DNA of 64,000 bases from NCBI GenBank assembly GCA_951813555.1, contig OX638344.1, positions 3,473,076 through 3,537,075 on the forward strand. Direction: 5' to 3'. How positions within the stretch are numbered: the first letter of the stretch is position 1; each line of letters opens with the position of its first letter. Below are positions 23,641 to 31,080 of this stretch, one piece after another. This stretch comes from an uncultured Acidimicrobiales bacterium. GTDB lineage: Bacteria; Actinomycetota; Acidimicrobiia; Acidimicrobiales; Bin134. The translations under genes were made by a program, and so were the position numbers. The notes beneath the pieces were generated by a model. It did no database searches. It was given only the letters and a program-made list of their open reading frames with translations, and was not told the origin of the DNA.

Positions 23641-26364
23641 TCAGGAGCAGCCGGAGGTGGTGCCGCAGTCGGGGCAGGCGTGGCAGCTTCCGGCCCGGAC
23701 CATGAGGACGCCGCAGTCGAAGCAGACCGGGGCGTGGGCATCCAAGGGGATCTGCCGGGTGTAGGGCGACGGTGGGTCGGGCTCAACGATGTCGCCGTGC
23801 ACGGCAACCGGCACCTGTTCCTCCACTCCGGGCAGGGTGGGCTGGATCCGCTCGTCGGTGGTGTAGACCCCCAGCCCGAACCGTTCGTCCTGGTTGAGGT
23901 AATCCACCGCCAAGCGGCGGAACAAGTAGTCGGTGAGGCTGGTGGCGATGCGGATGTCGGAGTCGTCGGTCATCCCAGCCGGCTCGAAGCGCATGCCGGT
24001 GAAGGCATCCACATAGGCCCGCAGCGGCACCCCGTATTGCAGGCCGTGGCTCACCGCCATGGCGAATGAGTCCATGACCCCGGCCAGCGTGGAGCCCTGC
24101 TTGGACACCCGAATGAAGATCTCGCCGGGGCTGCCGTCCTCGTACTCACCTACGGTGGCAAAGCCCTTGCAGTCGGCCACTCGGAACTCGAAGGTGCGGC
24201 TGGTGCGAGATCGGGGCAACCGGCGCCGCTCGGGCAAGACCGTCGCGGCGTTCTCTTCAGATGCCGAGATATCGGCATCTGACTTGGAGCCAGTTACCGA
24301 CAACGGCTGGCCCAGCTTGCAGTTGTCCCGGTAGACGGCCAGAGCCTTGACCCCCATCTGCCAGGCGTCTACGAAGAGCTGCTCTATCTCTGCGGCCGCG
24401 GTGTCCTCGGGGACGTTGACGGTCTTGCTTATGCCCCCCGAGAGCCAGGGCTGCACCGCGGCCATCATGGCGACATGGCCGTTGGGGGAGATCACGTTGT
24501 CGCCCATGGAGCAGGCAAACACCGGCAGATGGGCCGGGTCCAGATGAGGGGCGCCCACCACCGTGCCCCGCTCGTGCACGTGGGCCTCGATGTCGGCGAC
24601 CTGGGCGGGGCTGTAGCCCAGCCGGTGCAGCGCCCGGCCCACCGTTTGGTTGACAATGGGCATGGTTCCGCCGCCCACCAGCTTCTTGGTCTTGACCAAG
24701 CCCAGGTCGGGCTCAATGCCGGTGGTGTCGCAGTCCATCATGAACGAGATGGTTCCGGTGGGAGCCAACACGGTGGCCTGCGAGTTGCGGACACCCACTG
24801 TGTCCCCCCACTCCACCGCGGCGTCCCACGCGGTCCGAGCGGCGTCCAGCACATCCAGTGGCACCGGCTCGCCCTCCAGCCGGCTGAGCGCGTCCCGGTG
24901 CATGTGCAGCACCTGCCGGGTGGACTCCCGGTTCTCGGCGAACCCCTCGAACGGGCCGAGGCGGGCGGCCATGCGGCCCGATGTCTCGTAGGCCACGCCG
25001 GTCATCAGCGCGGTCACCGATGCGGCCACACCCCGGCCCTCATCGGAGTCATAGGCCAAGCCCAGCGCCATGAGCATGGCCCCAAGATTGGCGTAGCCCA
25101 AGCCCAGTTGGCGGAACCGGCGGGTGGTGTCCCCGATCTTCTCGGTTGGATAGTGCGATGGGCCCACCAGGATCTCCTGGGCCACGGTCATCACCCTCAC
25201 CGCCGCGCAGAAGCCTTTCACGTCAAAAGCACCGTCGTCGACGAACGACAGCAGGTTCAAGCTGGACAGATTGCAGGCCGAGTTGTCCAAGTGGAGATAC
25301 TCCGAACAGGGATTGCTGGCGGTGATGCGACCGGTCTTGGCCGCGGTGTTCCAGCGGTTGATGGTGGTCTCGAACTGCACCCCGGGGTCGGCGCACTCCC
25401 AGGCGGCCCCGGCGATCTGAGCCAGCAGATCCCGAGCCGACACCGTCTCCACTACTTCGCCGGTGGTGCGAGCGGTGAGATGCCACTCCCTGTCGTCGAC
25501 CACCGCCGACATGAACTCGTCGCTCAGCCGCACTGAGTTGTTGGCATTCTGGTACTGGATGGAGTGGACGTCGGCGCCGTCCAGATCCATGTCGAACCCG
25601 GCGTCCCGAAGGGCCCGGGCCTTGCGCTCTTCGATGGCTTTGCACCAGATGAACTCGGCCACATCGGGATGGTCTGCGTCGAGCACCACCATTTTGGCCG
25701 CCCGCCGGGTTTTGCCTCCCGACTTGATGGTGCCGGCCGAGGCGTCGGCACCCCGCATGAAGCTCACTGGGCCGCTGGGGGCGCCCCCGCCGCTCATGCG
25801 CTCCTGCCGGGACCGGATCCGGCTCAAGTTGACGCCCGCCCCCGATCCGCCCTTGAAAATGCGTCCCTCCTCCCCGTACCAGTCGAGGATCGACTCCATG
25901 GTGTCGTCTACCGACAGGATGAAACAGGCGGATGATTGCGGTACCGCACCGGCAACCCCGAGGTTGAACCAGACCGGCGAGTTGAACGCCGCCCGCTGGT
26001 GGACCAGCAGCCAGCGGAGCTCGTCGGCAAACGCCGCGGCCTCCCCTGGCTCGGCCAGATGCCCCGACTCGGTGCCCCACACCACCAGCGTGTCCACCAC
26101 CCGGTCTATGACCTGGCGCAAGGAAGTCTCCCGCTCTGGAGTTCCCAACCCGCCCCGGAAGTACTTCTGGGTCACGATATTGCCCGCGTTGACCGACCAT
26201 TCAACCGGGAACTCCACATTCGTCTGCTCGAAGGCGACCTCGCCGTCGGCGCCGGTGATTCGGGCATCGCGGCGATGCCAGGCCACCTCGTCGTAGGGGT
26301 GAGTGCCGACGCGGCTGTGGTAGCGGCCCAGGCCGATCCTGGTGCGGTCAGATGCCAGAGCCAT
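23641..26364 (-). CDS. nrdJ: Adenosylcobalamin-dependent (class II) ribonucleotide reductase
   Basis: A 907-residue class II reductase making dNTPs with vitamin B12 coenzyme and no oxygen requirement. Recognisable are FNSPVWFNLGV, the substrate loop GGSGAGVNLSRIRS, the active-site NPCSEYLHLDNSACNLSSLNL (radical and redox Cys), and PTGTISFMMDCDTTGIEP. The C-terminal Cys-rich tail CFDCGV...CHACPDCGTTSGC probably reduces the active site. ATG 26364 is chosen because GAGGAG lies 5 nt before it. GTG 26370 lacks spacing. No B12 riboswitch was recognised upstream. Confidence 0.93.
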   Translation of the reverse strand: MALASDRTRIGLGRYHSRVGTHPYDEVAWHRRDARITGADGEVAFEQTNVEFPVEWSVNAGNIVTQKYFRGGLGTPERETSLRQVIDRVVDTLVVWGTESGHLAEPGEAAAFADELRWLLVHQRAAFNSPVWFNLGVAGAVPQSSACFILSVDDTMESILDWYGEEGRIFKGGSGAGVNLSRIRSRQERMSGGGAPSGPVSFMRGADASAGTIKSGGKTRRAAKMVVLDADHPDVAEFIWCKAIEERKARALRDAGFDMDLDGADVHSIQYQNANNSVRLSDEFMSAVVDDREWHLTARTTGEVVETVSARDLLAQIAGAAWECADPGVQFETTINRWNTAAKTGRITASNPCSEYLHLDNSACNLSSLNLLSFVDDGAFDVKGFCAAVRVMTVAQEILVGPSHYPTEKIGDTTRRFRQLGLGYANLGAMLMALGLAYDSDEGRGVAASVTALMTGVAYETSGRMAARLGPFEGFAENRESTRQVLHMHRDALSRLEGEPVPLDVLDAARTAWDAAVEWGDTVGVRNSQATVLAPTGTISFMMDCDTTGIEPDLGLVKTKKLVGGGTMPIVNQTVGRALHRLGYSPAQVADIEAHVHERGTVVGAPHLDPAHLPVFACSMGDNVISPNGHVAMMAAVQPWLSGGISKTVNVPEDTAAAEIEQLFVDAWQMGVKALAVYRDNCKLGQPLSVTGSKSDADISASEENAATVLPERRRLPRSRTSRTFEFRVADCKGFATVGEYEDGSPGEIFIRVSKQGSTLAGVMDSFAMAVSHGLQYGVPLRAYVDAFTGMRFEPAGMTDDSDIRIATSLTDYLFRRLAVDYLNQDERFGLGVYTTDERIQPTLPGVEEQVPVAVHGDIVEPDPPSPYTRQIPLDAHAPVCFDCGVLMVRAGSCHACPDCGTTSGCS

Positions 26365-26378
26365 CAGCACTCCTCAAA

Positions 26379-26405
26379 GGAATGCGGCTCTGGTAGGCGC
26401 ATTCC
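26379..26405 (-). promoter_or_regulatory. Hairpin just upstream of nrdJ RBS
   Basis: GGAATGCG-N11-CGCATTCC forms a perfect 8-bp stem ending 3-4 nt before TTTGAGGAG, the nrdJ ribosome site. It could modulate ribosome loading or mRNA stability. Confidence 0.45.
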
Positions 26406-26483
26406 ACCTTCGTATTTTAGCGGCAACACTTGAGGCTGCGGCGTGAGCGGCCAGGTCAAAGGGACCTCATCAAGAGGCATGCC

Positions 26484-26504
26484 AGCCCGCCCAAACGGCG
26501 GGCT
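26484..26504 (-). promoter_or_regulatory. Perfect GC-rich inverted repeat
   Basis: AGCCCGCC-GTTTG-GGCGGGCT, 8-bp arms and a 5-nt loop. It is terminator-shaped but has no U-tract on either strand, so a leader hairpin or operator is equally possible. Confidence 0.4.
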
Positions 26505-26702
26505 GAACCCCCCAAGGAGTCGCCTGAACCCCACTATGGTCGTCGGCGTCAGCCACCATTCCGGCCCCCCACGCCGCAGCAGTAGGTCACCGTAGAACAT
26601 GAAGCCTGTGGACAGTAAGAAGGAGAAAAGGGATTCCCTGTGGATTTCAGGTGAATTTCTGGAGACTCGCCGGACCGGGTCGCCTGCTACGGTCGGCGGC
26701 AG

Positions 26703-27437
26703 GTGGATCAGCTGCTCCCTCGGTTTGTCTCCGACGTCAATCCGGCCGCTCTGTATGCGTCTGACAGCCGCGACCCGCACCCTGACCGCCCGTGGCTGAT
26801 GCTGAACATGGTCACCACCACGGACGGCGCAACGTCGACCGGCGGCGTGTCCGGGGGCTTGTCGAGTGCCGAGGATCGCGAGGTGTTCGCGGCCATCCGA
26901 GCCGTGGCCGACGTGATATTGGTCGGGGCAGAGACCGTGCGGCGCGAGAATTACGGGCCGCCGAAGGCCCGCCCAGAGGTGGCCGAAGGCAGGCCGAGCC
27001 GGAACCAGGCGCCGAGACCGCGCCTGGCCGTGGTGAGCCGCTCGCTGGATCTGGACTTCGCCGCCCCGCTGTTCGACGACCATCCCCCGCCGATGCTGTT
27101 CACCGTGGCCGACCCGCCCGCTGAACGGCTGGCCCGGGCCGAGACGGTGGCCGCAGTCCACCGCCTGGGCGCTGACCGCGTGGACTTGGCCGAGGTCTTG
27201 GGCCAAATAGGCCAAGAGGGCGCCCGGGTGGTGCTGGCCGAAGGCGGGCCCAGCGTCAACGCCCAGCTCCTGGCCACCGGGCTGTTGGACGAGATGTGCT
27301 GGACCATCTCGCCGATGCTGGCCGGCGGCGACACCCCTCGGATGGCCCAGGGCGCCCCTCCCCGGCTCGACCGGCTTCGGCTGGTGCGGGTGCTGGCCCA
27401 TGGCCACACCCTGTTCTTGCGCTATCTCACTCATTGA
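26703..27437 (+). CDS. RibD C-terminal / dihydrofolate-reductase-fold reductase
   Basis: A 244-residue stand-alone reductase of the RibD_C family. Motifs are RPWLMLNMVTTTDGATS, ADVILVGAETVRRENYGP and VVLAEGGPSVNAQLLATGLLDE, the family's NADPH-binding and substrate regions. Such proteins reduce the ribosyl side chain in riboflavin synthesis or act on related pyrimidines and pterins. Without a deaminase domain or other rib genes nearby its substrate is uncertain. GTG 26703 is used because no ATG matches the family N-terminus. Confidence 0.8.
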   Translation: MDQLLPRFVSDVNPAALYASDSRDPHPDRPWLMLNMVTTTDGATSTGGVSGGLSSAEDREVFAAIRAVADVILVGAETVRRENYGPPKARPEVAEGRPSRNQAPRPRLAVVSRSLDLDFAAPLFDDHPPPMLFTVADPPAERLARAETVAAVHRLGADRVDLAEVLGQIGQEGARVVLAEGGPSVNAQLLATGLLDEMCWTISPMLAGGDTPRMAQGAPPRLDRLRLVRVLAHGHTLFLRYLTH

Positions 27438-27467
27438 CCGGGCCTCAATGCCGCCGCGCCCGGCTGA

Positions 27468-27731
27468 TCAGCGGCTGTCGGAGCCGACCGGCAGGGCGGT
27501 GTCGCTCACGATCACATAAGCCGGTTCGGAATGAGACAGTCCCGCGGCCGGAGCCTCAGGGGACAGCGACCAGTGGAGCTTGGCGGCCAGGAACGAGCTA
27601 GCCCACAGCACGAGGAACAGGGCGGACACGGCCAACGCCCTTCGGAACCAGTACACCTTGGCCGGCAATCGCCGGGATACCGGCGGTTCACGGCGGTCGT
27701 CAGACACCAACACCAATGAGGGACGAGCCAT
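27468..27731 (-). CDS. Small single-pass membrane protein, possibly ChiZ/DivS-like
   Basis: An 87-residue protein from ATG 27731 (a start at 27746 is also possible). It has a basic cytoplasmic N-terminus, one transmembrane helix (LAVSALFLVLWASSFLAA), and a short external tail (SEPAYVIVSD) that faintly resembles the start of a LysM motif. Actinobacteria often encode a small LysM/membrane SOS division inhibitor (ChiZ/Rv2719c, DivS) near lexA-nrd genes. The nearby nrdJ, and a 13-bp motif shared with the recA promoter, make this attractive but unproven. It converges on the RibD-like gene. Confidence 0.5.
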   Translation of the reverse strand: MARPSLVLVSDDRREPPVSRRLPAKVYWFRRALAVSALFLVLWASSFLAAKLHWSLSPEAPAAGLSHSEPAYVIVSDTALPVGSDSR

Positions 27732-27779
27732 TGGTTGATCAAACATGGGTAAAGCCATGTGACCATTGTCCAGACCGCG

Positions 27780-27792
27780 GTGACAGTTTGTC
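27780..27792 (-). promoter_or_regulatory. Motif shared with recA promoter (candidate operator)
   Basis: GTGACAGTTTGTC on the plus strand contains the inverted repeat GACA-GTT-TGTC. It lies 49 bp upstream of the small membrane gene. The identical 13-mer occurs upstream of recA in the same orientation relative to the gene. Confidence 0.4.
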
Positions 27793-27850
27793 GGCTGGCA
27801 GCCCAAAAGCGCCTATCAAGCTGGTGTTTTAGAAATGCCAGCGGAGTAAT

Positions 27851-28915
27851 TCAGTCCGCGGTGAGAAGCCTCTCCAGGCAGCGCCGATACGACTCGACCG
27901 CGGCTCGGTCCACCCGCTCTTGAGCAGTGTGGGCCAGCGTCGAGTCGCCGGGGCCGCAATTGGCCGCAGGAATGCCCCGCTCGGCGAAGAAGGCCACATC
28001 GGTCCACCCCAGCTTGGCCTTGATCTCCAGGTTGTTGTCCCTGATCAGCCGTTGTAGCACCGGATGACCCAAGCCCGGCAGAGCGGCCGGCGCATGTTCG
28101 GCCACCTCGAAGTGGTCGTCGTCGCCCAGAACGGGGACCAGCAGCTCTCGCAGGGCGGCTTTGGCGGCAGCACCGTCCTGGTCGGGGGCGTATCGATAGC
28201 CCAGCGTGATCTCGGCGCGGTCAGGCACCACGTTGCCGGCCACTCCACCCTTCACGGCTACTGCCTGAAGCGACTCCCGATATTGGCACCCGTCGATCAC
28301 CGGCATACGAGGTTCGTACCCCTCCACCAACCTCAACAGCGAACCCAACCGGTGAATGGCATTGACCCCCATCCATGGCCGGGCGGTGTGGGCCCGGGCA
28401 CCGATCAACGTCACCACCGCCCGCATCGAGCCCTGGCAACCAGCCTCCACCGCTCCCCCGGTGGGCTCGCCCAGGAGGGCCACGTCGGCAGCCAGCAGGT
28501 CGGGGCGGGCGTCGAAGAGCTCCCGAAGCCCGCTGTCGGCAATACGCACTTCTTCGCGGGCGTAAAACAGCCATGTCACATCGACCGAAGGCTCGGCAAC
28601 TGAGGCGGCCAATTCCAGCATGACCGCGAGAGCCGCCTTCATATCCGCGGCCCCGAGACCCCACACCACGTCGCCGTCGATGCGGGCGACCGCGTTGTTG
28701 TTGGGAGGCACCGTGTCGCTGTGGCCGCCGATCAGCACTCGCCGTGGCCGCCCCAGATCGGTCCGGGCCACCACGTTGTCACCCACGCGATCCACGGTCA
28801 GCCCAGGCACGGCCCGCAGCCGGGCCTCGATGAGGTCGGCGATTGCGCCCTCCTGATAAGACACCGATGCCACATCGATCAACTCAGCCGTCTTGGCCAG
28901 CAGATCAGATGTCAC
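27851..28915 (-). CDS. dapE: Succinyl-diaminopimelate desuccinylase
   Basis: A 354-residue M20 metallopeptidase-family enzyme releasing LL-diaminopimelate from its N-succinyl form. The first metal-binding motif is GGHSDTVPP and the second VVWGLGAADMKAAL. A catalytic Glu-Glu equivalent is in FYAREEVR. The dimerisation domain contains GARAHTARPWMGVNAIH. GTG 28915 overlaps the stop of a 37-residue mini-ORF (GTGA), with GGGAGG inside that mini-ORF as ribosome site. It is the last gene of the dapC-dapD-dapE run. Confidence 0.9.
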   Translation of the reverse strand: MTSDLLAKTAELIDVASVSYQEGAIADLIEARLRAVPGLTVDRVGDNVVARTDLGRPRRVLIGGHSDTVPPNNNAVARIDGDVVWGLGAADMKAALAVMLELAASVAEPSVDVTWLFYAREEVRIADSGLRELFDARPDLLAADVALLGEPTGGAVEAGCQGSMRAVVTLIGARAHTARPWMGVNAIHRLGSLLRLVEGYEPRMPVIDGCQYRESLQAVAVKGGVAGNVVPDRAEITLGYRYAPDQDGAAAKAALRELLVPVLGDDDHFEVAEHAPAALPGLGHPVLQRLIRDNNLEIKAKLGWTDVAFFAERGIPAANCGPGDSTLAHTAQERVDRAAVESYRRCLERLLTAD

Positions 28916-29025
28916 AGTCCCTCCCGTCGGAGTTCATCCAGCAGATCCACTGCCACGGTCGCACCCAACAATGCCGGGCCAACGGGCCACTCGTCGAAAG
29001 GGCCAGCCTGTGGATAAGGCACCAC
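28912..29025 (-). CDS. 37-residue mini-ORF coupling dapD and dapE
   Basis: A GTG at 29025 overlaps the dapD stop (TAGTG). The frame then runs 37 codons and ends in TGA overlapping the dapE GTG start (GTGA). It fills the dapD-dapE gap exactly. The peptide begins VVPYPQAGPFDEWP and ends VAVDLLDELRREGL, so its second half is an amphipathic-helix-like segment. The double overlap and the absence of stops argue for translation. No similarity is recognised, and it could be a true microprotein or a coupling device for dapE. Confidence 0.5.
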   Translation of the reverse strand: MVPYPQAGPFDEWPVGPALLGATVAVDLLDELRREGL

Positions 29026-29849
29026 TATGTCGCTGCTCCGTGGTCGCGTAGCACGGCATTCAGCTGGGCCTTGTCATGGCGCTCGCCGGGCTCAAGATGC
29101 TTAATCACCAACACGCAGGGCATGCCGAAAGTCCCCCCCTCGAATTCCCGAGGCCGGGTGGCCGACACCGCCACCGTCCAGTCGGGAACCGAGCCGCGGC
29201 CCAACTCCTCGCCGGTGGCGGCGTCAATCACGGGGATCGAGCCGGTGAGCACGCACCCCGCGCCCAACACCACCCCATCGCCCAAGCGGGCACCATCGGC
29301 CACGATGCACCGGCTGCCCACCAGGCAATCGTCGCCCACGAAGACGGGCACAGCTTGGGGGGGTTCCAGCACTCCGCCGATGCCCACGCCGCCAGACAGG
29401 TGGACGTTGGCCCCGATTTGGGCGCACGAGCCCACGGTGGCCCAGGTGTCGACCATGGTGTTGGCCCCCACCCGGGCGCCGATGTTCACGTAGCTGGGCA
29501 TCATGATCACGCCCCGGTCCAGAAACGAGCCCCAGCGGGCCGACGCCCCCGGCACCACCCGCACGCCGGCGGCCTGGTAGTCGGACTTGAGGCGAATCTT
29601 GTCGGCGTACTCGAACGGTCCCAGCTCCATGGTCTCCATCTGGGCCATGGAGAACAGCAGAAGGATGGCCTGTTTGAGCCACTGGTGGACCACGACATCG
29701 CCGTCGTCGCCCAACTCGGCCACCCGGACGGCCCCGGTGTCCAGCAAGTCGATAGCCTCGGTCACCGCGGCCCGGGCCTCGGGATCGCCGTCGGTGATCG
29801 GGGCCCGGTCGGCCCACAACGCCTCGATCCGGGCTTGCAGATCGCTCAT
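29025..29849 (-). CDS. dapD: Tetrahydrodipicolinate N-succinyltransferase
   Basis: A 274-residue trimeric left-handed beta-helix acyltransferase that succinylates tetrahydrodipicolinate. It has the hexapeptide-repeat core (IGARVGANTMVDTWATVGSC, GVGIGGVLEPPQAVPVFVGDD) and the conserved PSYVNIGA region. The length matches the E. coli-type enzyme. ATG 29849 overlaps the stop of an 8-residue leader ORF (ATGA) that carries the strong ribosome site. It lies between dapC and dapE in the succinylase branch of lysine/diaminopimelate synthesis. Confidence 0.93.
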   Translation of the reverse strand: MSDLQARIEALWADRAPITDGDPEARAAVTEAIDLLDTGAVRVAELGDDGDVVVHQWLKQAILLLFSMAQMETMELGPFEYADKIRLKSDYQAAGVRVVPGASARWGSFLDRGVIMMPSYVNIGARVGANTMVDTWATVGSCAQIGANVHLSGGVGIGGVLEPPQAVPVFVGDDCLVGSRCIVADGARLGDGVVLGAGCVLTGSIPVIDAATGEELGRGSVPDWTVAVSATRPREFEGGTFGMPCVLVIKHLEPGERHDKAQLNAVLRDHGAAT

Positions 29850-29872
29850 GCGTTCAACCTCGCATTGCTCAT
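29846..29872 (-). CDS. 8-residue leader ORF overlapping dapD start
   Basis: GAGGAG (29879-29884) is spaced 6 nt from ATG 29872. The frame encodes MSNARLNA and stops with TGA overlapping the dapD ATG (ATGA). dapD itself has no comparable ribosome site, so ribosomes probably reach dapD by termination-reinitiation. An in-frame ATG also lies at 29878, directly against the GAGGAG. Confidence 0.45.
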   Translation of the reverse strand: MSNARLNA

Positions 29873-29898
29873 TGTCATCTCCTCACGGTATCCCCGCA

Positions 29899-31008
29899 TC
29901 AGGCCGCCATTCGCAGTTCGAGCAGATCGATCTGGGCGTCGGGGGCCACCGCGGCCACCCTGACCCGGCCAGCGCCTGCCGGGCCGTAGAACTCGCCGAG
30001 GCTGACCAGCGCCCCCATCTCCTTTGCCACCCGGCGGGCCAGGGTCCAGCCGTCGCCGTCGGGAGACGCCACCCACAGGTACAGCCCACCTCCGGGCAGA
30101 GCTACAGCCGGGTCATAGGCCGAAAAGAGCGTCCGCAGGCGGTTCAGGCGAGACGCATAGACGGCCCGCTGGGCATCGACGTGGGCGTCGTCGTCGAATG
30201 CGGCCACCGCAGCAGCCTGCGCGGGGCCGGGAATCATCATCCCGGCATGCTTGCGAACCTCTGACAAATAGCCCACCAGCTCGGGATCGCCGGCATAGAA
30301 CCCGGCCCGGATTCCGGCCATGTTCGACCGCTTCGACAAGGAGTGCACTGCGATCGCTCCCTGGGCACCGTGATGCAGGATGCTGGCAGCGGCATCGGCG
30401 CCCCAGGTGAATTCGATGTAGCACTCATCGCTGAACACCGACACCCGGCGATCCCTCCCCCATTGGGCGATGGCCGCCAGGTCTTCGAGCCCACCAGCGG
30501 GATTGCCCGGCGTATTGACCCATAGGCACAGGGCGCGAGCGGCATCGCTTGAGTCCACCCCATCGAGGTCGAGGCACCACTGGGAGTCCACCGGGACCGG
30601 GACTGCCCGACAGCCAGCCAACGCCGCTCCCATGGCGTACGTCGGATAGGAGATGGCGGGGTACAGCACCGTGTCGCGGCTGGGTTCCCGCAGCTTCAGA
30701 TAATGGGGCACAGACGCCACGAACTCCTTGGTGCCCACACAACCGGCTATGGCGACTTCGGAAGAGTCGATGCCGAATCGGCGGGCCAACCAGCGCTTCG
30801 CCGCCTCCCGATAAGCAGCCGAACCCAGCGACGCCGGGTAGCCCCGCTCGGCGTCGGAAGCCGATAGCGCCCCAACCACCGCAGACGAGGGTGGATCCGT
30901 CGGCGCGCCCACCGACAGGTCGACACACCCGCCGTCGAATGCGTCAGCAGTCGCTCGCAGCTCGTCGAGGCGGTCGTAGGGATAGGGCGGGGGAACGAAA
31001 CCGGCCAT
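29899..31008 (-). CDS. dapC: N-succinyldiaminopimelate aminotransferase (DapC type)
   Basis: A 369-residue class I/II PLP aminotransferase. It shows the N-terminal DLSVGAPTDPP, GCVGTKEFVASVPHYL, PAISYPTYAMGA, the substrate/PLP Asn in WVNTPGNPAGG, the Asp-x-x-Tyr SDECYIEF, and SLSKRSNMAGIRAGF with the Schiff-base Lys. The actinobacterial DapC subfamily has this pattern. Its place directly before dapD and dapE supports transamination of N-succinyl-2-amino-6-ketopimelate. ATG 31008 is 6 bp after the stop of a 21-residue mini-ORF. Confidence 0.88.
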   Translation of the reverse strand: MAGFVPPPYPYDRLDELRATADAFDGGCVDLSVGAPTDPPSSAVVGALSASDAERGYPASLGSAAYREAAKRWLARRFGIDSSEVAIAGCVGTKEFVASVPHYLKLREPSRDTVLYPAISYPTYAMGAALAGCRAVPVPVDSQWCLDLDGVDSSDAARALCLWVNTPGNPAGGLEDLAAIAQWGRDRRVSVFSDECYIEFTWGADAAASILHHGAQGAIAVHSLSKRSNMAGIRAGFYAGDPELVGYLSEVRKHAGMMIPGPAQAAAVAAFDDDAHVDAQRAVYASRLNRLRTLFSAYDPAVALPGGGLYLWVASPDGDGWTLARRVAKEMGALVSLGEFYGPAGAGRVRVAAVAPDAQIDLLELRMAA

Positions 31009-31014
31009 CGACTG

Positions 31015-31080
31015 TTATCCCACCACCCATTCGGAGAGCCGGAATTCCGCCTGGCGCAGCAGCAGTCGTAACGGCGTCAT
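31015..31080 (-). CDS. 21-residue mini-ORF echoing the HflX C-terminus
   Basis: ATG 31080 overlaps the hflX stop (ATGA). The 21-codon frame ends TAA 6 bp before dapC. Its last eight residues RLSEWVVG match the hflX C-terminal RLSEWVIG, but most codons differ at synonymous positions. That pattern hints at an old partial duplication kept at protein level, or at a decayed hflX tail. No ribosome site beyond coupling is seen. Confidence 0.4.
   Translation of the reverse strand: MTPLRLLLRQAEFRLSEWVVG

Larger units (their letters stand above)
26371..26702. promoter_or_regulatory. 332-bp divergent region between nrdJ and RibD-like gene
   Basis: No gene is supported here. On the nrdJ side there is a hairpin next to the Shine-Dalgarno (26379-26405) and a GC-rich perfect inverted repeat (26484-26504). 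The motif GGGGTTCAG occurs twice between about 26505 and 26540. No conserved B12-box was found by eye. Confidence 0.5.

Noticed and set aside
26371-26702. Cobalamin riboswitch upstream of nrdJ
   Set aside because: The B12-box consensus and the flanking conserved helices were not found by eye.
26364-27434. 356-codon minus-strand frame upstream of nrdJ
   Set aside because: Antisense to the RibD-like gene and continuous with the nrdJ leader; no motif supports it.
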